Source: Lysobacteraceae bacterium
GTDB taxonomy: Bacteria > Pseudomonadota > Gammaproteobacteria > Xanthomonadales > Xanthomonadaceae
Assembly (NCBI GenBank): GCA_016789405.1
Contig: JAEUPQ010000040.1
Coordinates: 186,001-250,000 of the forward strand
Direction: 5' to 3'
Length of the DNA: 64,000 nucleotides
Shown: in pieces, positions 45,952 to 57,001 of the stretch
Layout: each line of letters starts with the position of its first letter
Numbering within the stretch: the first letter of the stretch is position 1
Notes under the pieces: model-generated
What the model saw: only the letters and a program-made list of their open reading frames with translations
The model's database searches: none
Told to the model about the DNA's origin: nothing
Program-made: the position numbers and the translations under genes

Positions 45952-46236
45952 TCAGCGGTCGATGCGTGCCTTGCGCATCGGCGTGTAATGCCACCAGGGA
46001 TGGGGCGGCGCGCCGCGCATGAAATCGATGATGGCGAGGAAGACATCGATCACGCAGGGATCGTGGCGGACGCCGGTCATCGCGCACAAGCGGTCGTAGA
46101 GCAGCCACGCGTCCTGTGCGGCGAGGTCGGCGGGCGAGGCGATGCCGAGCAGGCGCAGGTCCGCTTCGGTCGCGGGGCCGAGGTTCGGGATGTCCTGGAA
46201 ACGTCGGACATCGATGGCGCGGGCGGCCTTGGCCAT
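45952..46236 (-). CDS. Cdd1-like helix-hairpin-helix protein
   Basis: 94 residues. VRRFQDIPNLGPATEADLRL plus LGIASPADLAAQDAWLLYDR give a helix-hairpin-helix fold of the pathogenicity-locus (Cdd1) family, continued by HDPCVIDVFLAIIDFMRGAP and PWWHYTPMRKAR. Binding partner unknown; a nucleic-acid role is possible from the fold. Confidence 0.8.
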   Translation of the reverse strand: MAKAARAIDVRRFQDIPNLGPATEADLRLLGIASPADLAAQDAWLLYDRLCAMTGVRHDPCVIDVFLAIIDFMRGAPPHPWWHYTPMRKARIDR

Positions 46237-46267
46237 GGCGTCCTGCTTCGTATGCGTCGGAAACGAA

Positions 46268-46298
46268 AAGGCCGGATTCCACAGGGAAATCCGGCCTT
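46268..46298 (-). terminator. Terminator after the HU gene
   Basis: Perfect 11-bp arms AAGGCCGGATT / AATCCGGCCTT with a 9-base loop, followed on the minus strand by TTCGTTT. It lies 45 bases past the HU stop. Confidence 0.85.
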
Positions 46299-46342
46299 CG
46301 CGGTCATCGTGGCGACATGCGCCGCGATGGAGATGTCGAACC

Positions 46343-46732
46343 TCAGGCCGTCGCGGCGTCCTTGAGCTTCTTCATCGGGCGCACCTTCACCTTGACGGTG
46401 GCCGGCTTCGCAGCGAAGACGGTTTCCTGGCCGGTGAACGGGTTGATGCCCTTGCGCTTCGGCTTGGCGGCAACGCTCACCGCGGTGATCTTCAGCACGC
46501 CCGGCAGCACGAACTGGCCTGCGCCCTTCTTGCCGATGGAGGCGTGGATGGCGCCCTCGAGCGCGGCCATCACGGCGCGCACGTCCTTGGCGGCGACTTC
46601 GGTCGCGCCGGCGATGTGGGCGACCAGAGCGGACTTGCTCATCACGTCCTTGATCGGCTTCGGCGCGGCTGCCTTGGCGGGGGCCTTGGCTTTGCCGGCG
46701 ACCTTCTTCGCAGCTTTTTTCTTGGTTGCCAT
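46343..46732 (-). CDS. HU-family DNA-binding protein with Lys/Ala-rich N-terminal tail
   Basis: 129 residues. The first 27 residues form a histone-H1-like basic tail (ATKKKAAKKVAGKAKAPAKA). The HU fold follows (IKDVMSKSALVAHIAGATEV to VKVRPMKKLKDAATA) with the DNA-arm motif KRKGINPFTGQE, in which the Pro of the arm tip is kept. Nucleoid protein; tailed HU forms are known in xanthomonads. A strong promoter lies 67 bases upstream. Confidence 0.9.
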   Translation of the reverse strand: MATKKKAAKKVAGKAKAPAKAAAPKPIKDVMSKSALVAHIAGATEVAAKDVRAVMAALEGAIHASIGKKGAGQFVLPGVLKITAVSVAAKPKRKGINPFTGQETVFAAKPATVKVKVRPMKKLKDAATA

Positions 46733-46798
46733 GAGAGTGTTTTTTCCTCGTCGGATGATTGATCTGTGTCTGGGCCGGATTACCGCCCCGGCCCGTGA

Positions 46799-46827
46799 AC
46801 TGTAGGCCATGGTCGAGGCGTCGCCAA
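46799..46827 (-). promoter_or_regulatory. Predicted promoter of the HU gene
   Basis: On the minus strand TTGGCG and TACAGT with 17-base spacing, about 67 bases before the ATG. Both hexamers keep the most conserved positions. Confidence 0.55.
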
Positions 46828-46986
46828 GCCCCCGGGACGGCTTTTTTCAGGGATTTTCTGCTTTTCGATGCGGCCGTCCGTGCATTTTCCCCGCAGCATG
46901 CCGGGAAAGCGTGCTGCGCGTGGCGAAAACGCCATGAAAAAAGCGGGCGTGGGACATCACCGGACAAGCCGCGTTGTCACGCCCAG

Positions 46987-47715
46987 TCAGCGGCTACCGG
47001 CTGATCGAGCGCGAATGCCGGTGCATGCCGGAGGCACCAGGCGTGCGAGTGCAGCATCCGCCGACCAGTCCGGTCCGTGCAGGCCCAGTCGCTCCGCGAC
47101 GTCGGCGTAGCGTTTCCGGAAACGCTCGGGATTGCGATCGAGGTCGTACCAGCTCGGTCCTTTGAGCAACGCGACCAGCGCCAGTGTTTCCTGTGGCTTC
47201 AGCTGTACCAGTGGGCGGGCGAAGTAGGCGTGGGCCGCCTGCTCGATGCCGACACTGCAGCGTCCGTAGAAGCTTTCCGCGAGCAGGGTGTCGGCGATCT
47301 GTTCCGTCGTCCATTCGCGGCTGATGCGGATGGCGAGCGCGGCTTCGACGCCATGGCGGCTGATGTTCCGCATGTGCAGGCGCTGGGGGTAACGCTGCCG
47401 TGCCGCGCTCATTAGCAGGCTCCAGCGACGCATGAAGGGCTCGTCGCGATTGTCGGGATCGATGTGGTACGCGACCCGCGGAATGAACGTCAGCGGATCC
47501 AGTCGGGGCACGGTGTCGCCGGGCGCCATGCTGGCTTCGACCTGCAGCAATTGCGCGCGCAGCGAGGGCGTCGCTTGCCACCGGGCGGGTTCAAGCCTGT
47601 CCGGGAGATGTCGTGCTCCGGCGAGATAGAGCCCCATGCACACCAGCGTGTACAAGAGGACCAGGACGAACGGGATGGCCAGCAGCCAGCGGAGCGCGGA
47701 GGAGCGGACGGCCAT
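46987..47715 (-). CDS. GT51 transglycosylase-like membrane protein without catalytic motif
   Basis: 242 residues. N-terminal membrane anchor (LRWLLAIPFVLVLLYTLVC), then a region that matches only the later GT51 motifs of peptidoglycan glycosyltransferases: TTEQIADTLLAESFYGRCSV, IEQAAHAYFARPLVQLKPQE and LVALLKGPSWYDLDRNPERF. The first motifs, which hold the catalytic glutamate (EDxxFxxH) and GGSTITQQ, are missing; the corresponding area is unrelated. It may act as a regulator or scaffold in cell-wall synthesis, or be a decayed enzyme. Confidence 0.75.
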   Translation of the reverse strand: MAVRSSALRWLLAIPFVLVLLYTLVCMGLYLAGARHLPDRLEPARWQATPSLRAQLLQVEASMAPGDTVPRLDPLTFIPRVAYHIDPDNRDEPFMRRWSLLMSAARQRYPQRLHMRNISRHGVEAALAIRISREWTTEQIADTLLAESFYGRCSVGIEQAAHAYFARPLVQLKPQETLALVALLKGPSWYDLDRNPERFRKRYADVAERLGLHGPDWSADAALARLVPPACTGIRARSAGSR

Positions 47716-47821
47716 GTCGTGCCTCGTGCAGTGTCGATCGCGTGCAGGATTCGCCGCACCGTGATGTTGCGCAAGGCTGCGGCAATGTCACCCCCGTCCC
47801 TTGTGCGTCCCGAAGACAGCA

Positions 47822-47846
47822 GAACGGCGCCACGAGGGCGCCGTTC
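47822..47846 (-). terminator. Terminator after accA
   Basis: Perfect 10-bp arms GAACGGCGCC / GGCGCCGTTC with loop ACGAG, 23 bases past the accA stop; followed on the minus strand by TGCTGTCTTC. Confidence 0.7.
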
Positions 47847-47869
47847 GGAACAGCCGGAAGGATGGCGGA

Positions 47870-48829
47870 TCAGGCCGCTTCGTACGCGCCGTAGCCGCGG
47901 AGGCGCTTGTAGCGACGATCGAGCAGGTCTTCCGTCGGCAACGCTTCCAGTGCGTCCAGCTCATTGAGCAGCACGGCCTTCAGGCGCCGGGCCATCTGCA
48001 CCGGGTTGCGGTGTGCGCCGCCGATGGGTTCGCGCACGATCTTGTCGATCAGGCCCAGGTCCTTGAGGCGCTTGGCGGTGATGGCCATGGCGTCGGCGGC
48101 GTCCTGTTTCCGGTCTGCGGTCTTCCACAGGATCGAAGCGCAGCCTTCCGGCGAGATCACCGAGTAGGTGCTGTATTCGAGCATGAGCGTGCGGTCGCCG
48201 ACGCCGATGGCCAGCGCGCCACCGGAACCGCCTTCGCCGATCACGGTGCACAGGATCGGCACCTTCAGTTCGGCCATTTCGAGCAGATTGCGGGCGATGG
48301 CTTCGGACTGGCCGCGCTCTTCGGCATCGATGCCCGGCCAGGCGCCGGCGGTATCGATGAAGGTCAGGATGGGCAGCCGGAAGCGCTCGGCCATCTTCAT
48401 CAGGCGCAAGGCCTTGCGGTAGCCCTCGGGCTTGGGCATGCCGAAGTTGCGGCGAACCTTGGCCTTGGTGTCGCGGCCCTTTTCGTGGCCGATGACCATC
48501 ACGCTGCGACCGTTGATGCGCGCCAGGCCGCCGACGATGGCGTTGTCGTTGGCGAAGGCGCGGTCACCGGCCAGTTCCTGGAACTGGTCGCACATCACGC
48601 GCAGGTAGTCGAGCGTGTAGGGCCGCGCCGGGTGGCGCGCGAGCTGCGACACCTGCCAGGCGCTGAGGTCGCGGAAGATCTGTGCAGTGCGCAGGCGCAG
48701 CTTGTCCTCGAGCGCGCGCACTTCGGTATCGATGTTGACGCCCGGGCCATTGCTGGCCTGGCGGAGTTCGCGGATCTTGGTTTCCAGGTCGGCGATCGGC
48801 TGTTCGAAGTCGAGGTAGTTCGGATTCAT
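47870..48829 (-). CDS. accA: Acetyl-CoA carboxylase carboxyltransferase subunit alpha
   Basis: 319 residues, as in E. coli. Together with AccD moves the carboxyl group from biotin to acetyl-CoA to give malonyl-CoA. Recognised by LDFEQPIADLETKIRELRQA, ILTFIDTAGAWPGIDAEERG, VIGEGGSGGALAIGVGD and SPEGCASILWKTADRKQDAA. Follows dnaE on the same strand, as in many gammaproteobacteria, with a 135-base gap. Confidence 0.97.
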   Translation of the reverse strand: MNPNYLDFEQPIADLETKIRELRQASNGPGVNIDTEVRALEDKLRLRTAQIFRDLSAWQVSQLARHPARPYTLDYLRVMCDQFQELAGDRAFANDNAIVGGLARINGRSVMVIGHEKGRDTKAKVRRNFGMPKPEGYRKALRLMKMAERFRLPILTFIDTAGAWPGIDAEERGQSEAIARNLLEMAELKVPILCTVIGEGGSGGALAIGVGDRTLMLEYSTYSVISPEGCASILWKTADRKQDAADAMAITAKRLKDLGLIDKIVREPIGGAHRNPVQMARRLKAVLLNELDALEALPTEDLLDRRYKRLRGYGAYEAA

Positions 48830-48964
48830 GCGCGGGTGGGGATATGCCGTGACCGTTCGGGCCACAAGTCTAGCCGAGGTGGATGACAAACCGCCGTACC
48901 GCCCGGTATGTCCACAGGATTGGGGAGATAGGGGAATCCGGCCCTTTCGAGCGGCTGATCGACG

Positions 48965-52528
<3,564 letters not shown>

Positions 52529-52644
52529 CGGCGGACCAGCGGTACCAGCCGTGCAGGTTAGGTCCCGGTCGCCGATCCGGCAAGGCTTGACGGCGGGCCC
52601 TTTGTGCCCCGGAATCCACGGCCTTTCCCGCCCTTGCCGCCGCG

Positions 52645-53079
52645 ATGCCCGTGCTTGCTGGAACCTGCCGTTTCTCGCCCCCGCTCGATCCGCGCGGCGG
52701 GCGGGTGCGCCGCGATGGCAGCACCACCGATTGGTGGCTGATCCTGGCCTGCGATCCTGAATTGGGGCGCTACCTGCGGCATCTGTACCAGCTCGATGCG
52801 CGACGGATGCGGCAGCTGAGCGACCCCCTGTGGGGACCGCACGTCTCGATCGTGCAGAACGAGGTGCCGACGCAGCTGTCAGCCTGGAAGGATCGCGAGG
52901 GCGAGTCGATGGCGTTCGAGATCGTCTGGACACCGCAGGAGATCGGCGACTACGTGTTCTTCCCGGTGCGCTGCGATGCCGCGCTGGAGTATCGCGAGCA
53001 GTTGGGCCTGCCGCGCGAGCCGACCTATCCGCTGCACCTGACCATCGGCAACCTCAAGCCGGCCTCCGGATCGCGATGA
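52645..53079 (+). CDS. Putative 2H phosphoesterase-like protein
   Basis: 144 residues. Two H-x-[ST] motifs 65 residues apart, H66-V-S68 (WGPHVSIVQNE) and H131-L-T133 (YPLHLTIGNLK), each followed by a hydrophobic strand, are the hallmark of the 2H phosphoesterase superfamily (LigT, cyclic phosphodiesterases). The sequence is otherwise not recognised, and the size is small for the family. It may process RNA 2',3'-cyclic phosphates or nucleotides (inference). Divergent from dnaE, 116 bases between starts. Confidence 0.6.
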   Translation: MPVLAGTCRFSPPLDPRGGRVRRDGSTTDWWLILACDPELGRYLRHLYQLDARRMRQLSDPLWGPHVSIVQNEVPTQLSAWKDREGESMAFEIVWTPQEIGDYVFFPVRCDAALEYREQLGLPREPTYPLHLTIGNLKPASGSR

Positions 53080-53091
53080 TCCGGAGGCCGG
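53059..53091. terminator. Bidirectional stem-loop terminator
   Basis: Perfect 14-bp arms CCGGCCTCCGGATC / GATCCGGAGGCCGG around a 5-base loop. It overlaps the last codons and stop of the 2H-like gene and lies 10 bases from the stop of the convergent secreted-protein gene, so it serves both. No long T run follows. Confidence 0.7.
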
Positions 53092-53100
53092 TGCCTGTGG

Positions 53101-53478
53101 TTACAGGATGATCGGGCCGCCGCGGCAGGTGGTGCTGCGCGAGATGCGGGTGGTGCTGCCGGAGGAATTGGTGATCGTCACGGTGACCGTGAAGGGGTGG
53201 CCGATGCTGCAATGGCCGTAGAAATCGCTGTGGCCGGTGTCGTTGAAGATGCTGCCGTTGCCGGACCAGGTGACCGTGGCCGGGCTGTCGGAGCTGTAGT
53301 CGACGAAGCAGTAGAAGCGGCCGCCGCCGTTGTCGAGCGGGCAGGCGAAGGTGGTGATGGTGGGCGCCGCCGCGTGTGCCGGTGCGGGTGCGACCAGCGC
53401 TGCGGCGGACAGGCCGGCCATCAGCACGGCGGACAGCAGGGGCGAGCGGGTGAAGATGTTCTGCATGTTGAACTCCAT
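53101..53478 (-). CDS. Secreted small protein of unknown function
   Basis: 125 residues. Signal peptide of about 37 residues (LLSAVLMAGLSAAALVAPAP, cleavage after AHA). The mature part is beta-rich with four cysteines (FACPLDNGGGRFYCFVDY; GHCSIGHPF; STTCRGGPI) that could form two disulfides, an Ig-like small domain by pattern (PATVTWSGNGSIFNDTG). No family recognised. Lies between rnhB and dnaE, where most relatives have no gene. MQNIF at 53466 is an alternative start. Confidence 0.6.
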   Translation of the reverse strand: MEFNMQNIFTRSPLLSAVLMAGLSAAALVAPAPAHAAAPTITTFACPLDNGGGRFYCFVDYSSDSPATVTWSGNGSIFNDTGHSDFYGHCSIGHPFTVTVTITNSSGSTTRISRSTTCRGGPIIL

Positions 53479-53508
53479 GTGGTTTCCATTGCGTGTGGGC
53501 CTCCTTGC

Positions 53509-53582
53509 CGCCGCAGGGATCCCTGCGGCGCGTCGCAACGCGCGACCTTGCATGCCGTTGTGACATGTCGTCGCGACATGTC
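53509..53582. repeat. Cluster of perfect palindromes upstream of the secreted-protein gene
   Basis: Two perfect inverted repeats lie 31-104 bases upstream of the start at 53478. The first is a 22-base palindrome (53509-53530, arms CGCCGCAGGGA). The second has 9-bp arms GACATGTCG / CGACATGTC with loop TCG (53562-53582). They may be operator sites or RNA hairpins in the leader of the secreted-protein mRNA. Confidence 0.55.
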
Positions 53583-53736
53583 CTTGCCGTCGCATGCTGT
53601 CGTGACCGGGCGGATGCGGCCCGTCTGCATCCGCGTCGTCATCGCGTTTCCGCGTTGCGTTGCAGGCATGGTATCGGTGCACCGTCGCAGCGTGCGCGCA
53701 CGGCGGCGCCATTGGTAGGCGTGATGCCGCCGCCGG

Positions 53737-54408
53737 TCAGTCGGTGTTGCCGGCGGCGTGCAGGGCCAGCGCCTCGCGGACCGGCGCGTAGCTGCGGCGG
53801 TGCGCGCTGCAGGGGCCATGCGCCTTGAGTGCATCCAGGTGCACCGGGCTCGGATAGCCCTTGTGCCTGTCGAAGCCGTATTGCGGCCAATGTGCATGGA
53901 GTTCGAGCATGCGCCGGTCGCGCGCGACCTTCGCGAGGATCGAAGCGGCCATGATCGCCGGTTCGATCGCATCGCCACCGACCAGTGCCTCGGCGGGGCA
54001 GGGCAGCGACTTCGGGAGCCGGTTGCCGTCGATCCGCGCGAACGTCGCGGCGGGTGCGAGGCCTTCGAGCGCGCGACGCATGCCGGTCAACGTGGCCTGC
54101 AGGATGTTGAGCCGGTCGATTTCGTCGGCTTCGACGAATTCGATGCGCCATGCCAGGGCGCGTTCGACGATCAAAGGGTAAAGCGCTTCGCGCCGCGCTT
54201 CGCTGAGTTTCTTGGAGTCGTTCAGACCTTCGATCGGGCGCCGGGGATCGAGGATCACCGCGGCGACCGACACCGGCCCGGCCAGCGGTCCGCGCCCTGC
54301 TTCGTCGACGCCGGCGATGAGGTGTCTCGTCGAGTCGTCAGTGGCGCCGTGCATGGCGGCATCGAACAGGCCCGCGCCTGTCGCGGTGCTGGTACGGCGT
54401 CGCGCCAT
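53737..54408 (-). CDS. rnhB: Ribonuclease HII
   Basis: 223 residues. Removes ribonucleotides from DNA. Active-site motif IAGVDEAGRGPLAGPVSVAA (Asp-Glu), then NDSKKLSEARREALYP, and the late aspartates in GGDAIEPAIMAASILAKVARD (cut: DAIEPAIMAASILAKVARD). The final FDRHKGYPSPVHLDALKAHG is typical. Starts one base after the lpxB stop, so cotranscribed. Possible later start at MHGATDDSTRHLIAG. Confidence 0.95.
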   Translation of the reverse strand: MARRRTSTATGAGLFDAAMHGATDDSTRHLIAGVDEAGRGPLAGPVSVAAVILDPRRPIEGLNDSKKLSEARREALYPLIVERALAWRIEFVEADEIDRLNILQATLTGMRRALEGLAPAATFARIDGNRLPKSLPCPAEALVGGDAIEPAIMAASILAKVARDRRMLELHAHWPQYGFDRHKGYPSPVHLDALKAHGPCSAHRRSYAPVREALALHAAGNTD

Positions 54409-54409
54409 C

Positions 54410-55624
54410 TCAGACCGCCCGGACGTAGCCCAGGTCCCGTCGGGCCACACCCAGCAGTTCGGCCACCGCATCCGCCGCGCGTGCCGAGGCATCGCGGCGC
54501 AGTTGTGCATGGATGTCCGCGAACCGCGGCAGCAGTGCGTCCACTGCCGCGGGCTGGCCCAGCCAGCGCAGGCAGGCGGCGGCGAGCTTTTCCGGCGTGC
54601 AATCGTCCTGCAGCAGCTCGGGCACCAGCGGCGCGTCGGCCAGCACGTTCGGCAGGCTGACGTAGCGGGTCTTGAGCAACTTGAAGAAGGTGACGATGCG
54701 ATAGGTGGTGGGTGAAATGCGGTGGCCCACGACCATCGGCCGCTTGCACAGCATGCCTTCCAGCGCGGCGGTGCCGGAGGCCAGCAGCACGGTATCGCTG
54801 GCGATCATCGCGCGCTGCGCGTCGCCGTCGAGGACGCGCACGCGCGCGGCCAGATCCGGCTGCGAGGCCAGTTGGGCCCGGATCGCCGCGTCGCATTCGA
54901 GGTTCGCGGCCGGCAGCAGGATCTGCAATCCCGGAATGGACTGCGCGATCAGTCCGCCGGCCTGCAGGAACAGCGGCAGCATCTTTTCGATCTCGCCCAG
55001 ACGGCTGCCCGGCAGCATCGCCAGCACCGGCGCAGCGTCGGGGATCACCAGCGCATGCCGCGCCGCGAGGCGATCGGGCTGCATCGGAATCGCATCCGCC
55101 AGTGGGTGGCCGACGAAGCGCGCGTCGACGCCGTGCCGTGCATAGATCGGCGGCTCCATCGGGAACAGGCAGAGCACGCGATCCGCGCTGCGGCCGATCT
55201 TCGCGGCGCGACCTTCACGCCAGGCCCAGACCGACGGACTGACGTAATGCACCGTGCGCACGCCACGTTGCTTGAGCCACTGCTCCACGCCGAGGTTGAA
55301 GTCGGGCGCATCGATGCCGATGAAGACATCCGGTTGCCATGCCAGCAGGCGCTTGCGCAGCCCGGCACGCAGTTTCAGCAGTCGCGGCAGGTGCCTGAGT
55401 ACTTCGGTGAGTCCCATCACCGCGAGTTCCTGGCTGTCGTGCCATGCGTCCAGGCCGGCGGCTCGCATCGCGGGGCCGCCGATGCCGGCGAATTCGGCCT
55501 CGGGGAATCGCAGGCGCAACTCGGCGACCAGGCCGGCGCCGAGCACGTCGCCCGAGGCTTCACCCGCGACCAGCGCGATGCGGAGGGGGCGTTGCGTCGG
55601 ATTTCGGGAGTCGTGGATGTTCAC
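54410..55624 (-). CDS. lpxB: Lipid-A-disaccharide synthase
   Basis: 404 residues. Joins UDP-diacylglucosamine and lipid X to form the lipid A disaccharide at the inner membrane. Family motifs: RIALVAGEASGDVLGAGLVA, FIGIDAPDFNLGVEQWLKQR, HYVSPSVWAWREGRAAKIGR and LASGTAALEGMLCKRPMVVG. GTG at 55624 is the only sensible start before RIALVAGEASGD; there is no clear ribosome binding site. Unlike neighbouring genes it does not touch the one before it (100-base gap to lpxA). Confidence 0.95.
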   Translation of the reverse strand: MNIHDSRNPTQRPLRIALVAGEASGDVLGAGLVAELRLRFPEAEFAGIGGPAMRAAGLDAWHDSQELAVMGLTEVLRHLPRLLKLRAGLRKRLLAWQPDVFIGIDAPDFNLGVEQWLKQRGVRTVHYVSPSVWAWREGRAAKIGRSADRVLCLFPMEPPIYARHGVDARFVGHPLADAIPMQPDRLAARHALVIPDAAPVLAMLPGSRLGEIEKMLPLFLQAGGLIAQSIPGLQILLPAANLECDAAIRAQLASQPDLAARVRVLDGDAQRAMIASDTVLLASGTAALEGMLCKRPMVVGHRISPTTYRIVTFFKLLKTRYVSLPNVLADAPLVPELLQDDCTPEKLAAACLRWLGQPAAVDALLPRFADIHAQLRRDASARAADAVAELLGVARRDLGYVRAV

Positions 55625-55692
55625 GGCGGCATGGGCATGTGGACGGCGCCATTGTGCGCCTGCGGTGCGGGATTCTCCATCGCGCGCCCGCC

Positions 55693-55708
55693 ACGCCCGC
55701 AGATGCGG
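55693..55708 (-). other. Hairpin between lpxA and lpxB
   Basis: GCCCGCA / TGCGGGC arms with a 2-base loop in the 100-base gap. It may attenuate transcription or mark an mRNA processing point, since all other neighbours in the operon are tightly joined; chance cannot be excluded. Confidence 0.3.
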
Positions 55709-55724
55709 GCATCGGGGCCGGTGG

Positions 55725-56516
55725 TCAGCGCAGCAGCGGTCGTTCGCTGCGTTCGATGAAATCCAGGAAGGCACGCACGTCGTCGCTGCCCTGTGCCAGT
55801 TCGGCAAGCTGTGCCTTGGCATCGACCAGGTTGGCGCCCGACACGTACAGGGCGCGATAGGCGCGCTTGATCGCGGCGACACGCTCGCTGTCGAAGCCGC
55901 GGCGCTTCAGGCCTTCGCTGTTGATGCCGCGCGGGCGGCCGTAGTCTTCCTGCGCCACCATGAGGTAGGGCGGCACGTCGCCGTTGACGAACGCGCCCAT
56001 GCCGATGAACGCATGCGCGCCGATGCGGCAGAACTGGTGCACGCCCGCGAAGCCGCTGAGGATGACGTGGTTGCCGACCTCGACGTGGCCGGCGAGGGTG
56101 GCGTTGTTCGAGAACACGCAGTCATCGCCGACCACGCAGTCGTGGGCGACGTGAACATAGGCCAGGAACCAGTTGCGGTGGCCGATGCGGGTGATGCCGC
56201 CGCCGCTGCCGGTGCCGCGATTGATCGTGACGAACTCGCGGATCATGTTGCCGTCGCCGATCACCAGTTCGGTGCGCTCGCCGGCGAACTTCTTGTCCTG
56301 CGGATCGCCGCCGATCGCGGCGTGGCCATGGATGCGGTTGTCGCGTCCGATGCGGGTCGGGCCGTGGATGCTGCAATGCGGCCCGACATGCGTGCCATCG
56401 CCGATTTCTACATCCGCGCCGATGACCGTGAACGGGCCGATCTGCACGCCCGTACCGATCTTCGCGTCCGGATGGACGCTGGCCAGCGGGCTGATTGCGG
56501 CATCGGCCATGGACAT
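55725..56516 (-). CDS. lpxA: UDP-N-acetylglucosamine acyltransferase
   Basis: 263 residues. First step of lipid A synthesis. Left-handed beta-helix of hexapeptide repeats (ISPLASVHPDAKIGTGVQIG and following), catalytic histidine in AYVHVAHDCVVGDD, and the C-terminal helical part (GINSEGLKRRGFDSERVAAI). Start 2 bases after the fabZ stop. Confidence 0.96.
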   Translation of the reverse strand: MSMADAAISPLASVHPDAKIGTGVQIGPFTVIGADVEIGDGTHVGPHCSIHGPTRIGRDNRIHGHAAIGGDPQDKKFAGERTELVIGDGNMIREFVTINRGTGSGGGITRIGHRNWFLAYVHVAHDCVVGDDCVFSNNATLAGHVEVGNHVILSGFAGVHQFCRIGAHAFIGMGAFVNGDVPPYLMVAQEDYGRPRGINSEGLKRRGFDSERVAAIKRAYRALYVSGANLVDAKAQLAELAQGSDDVRAFLDFIERSERPLLR

Positions 56517-56518
56517 GC

Positions 56519-57001
56519 TCAGTTCTGTCCTTCCGCGCAAAGAATTTCCGCGCGCGCTGCTTCCTTGCCGTCGACGCTGGCGACGCCTTCGTACAGCGCC
56601 ATGTTGCGGATGCGTCGCTTGAGCGTGACGTGCAGGTCCACGCGGTCGCCGGGCACGATCATGCGGCTGAAGCGCGCGTTGTCGACCTTGACCAGGTAGA
56701 ACAGCTTGTCTTCGATGACGCCGTTGCCCTGCTTGCGGTTGGTCAGCTGGTAGAGCACGCCACCGGCCTGCGCCAGGGCTTCGATCACCAGCACGCCCGG
56801 CATCACCGGCTGCCCGGGGAAATGGCCCTGGAAGAATTCCTCGTTCGCGGTGACGTTCTTGTAGGCGTGGATGCTAGCGCCCGGTTCGAACGCGACCACG
56901 CGATCGACCAGCAGGAAGGGATAGCGATGCGGCAGCAGCGCGCGGATCTCGTTCACGCCGATCGGCAGCGTGCAGGACGAATCGGTTTCGGTCGACGTCA
57001 T
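56519..57001 (-). CDS. fabZ: 3-hydroxyacyl-ACP dehydratase FabZ
   Basis: 160 residues. Dehydrates 3-hydroxyacyl-ACP in fatty acid synthesis and competes with LpxA/LpxD for 3-hydroxymyristoyl-ACP. Hot-dog fold with RALLPHRYPFLLVDRVVAFE and the catalytic His and Glu in QGHFPGQPVMPGVLVIEALA. ATG overlaps the lpxD stop by four bases. Confidence 0.96.
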   Translation of the reverse strand: MTSTETDSSCTLPIGVNEIRALLPHRYPFLLVDRVVAFEPGASIHAYKNVTANEEFFQGHFPGQPVMPGVLVIEALAQAGGVLYQLTNRKQGNGVIEDKLFYLVKVDNARFSRMIVPGDRVDLHVTLKRRIRNMALYEGVASVDGKEAARAEILCAEGQN

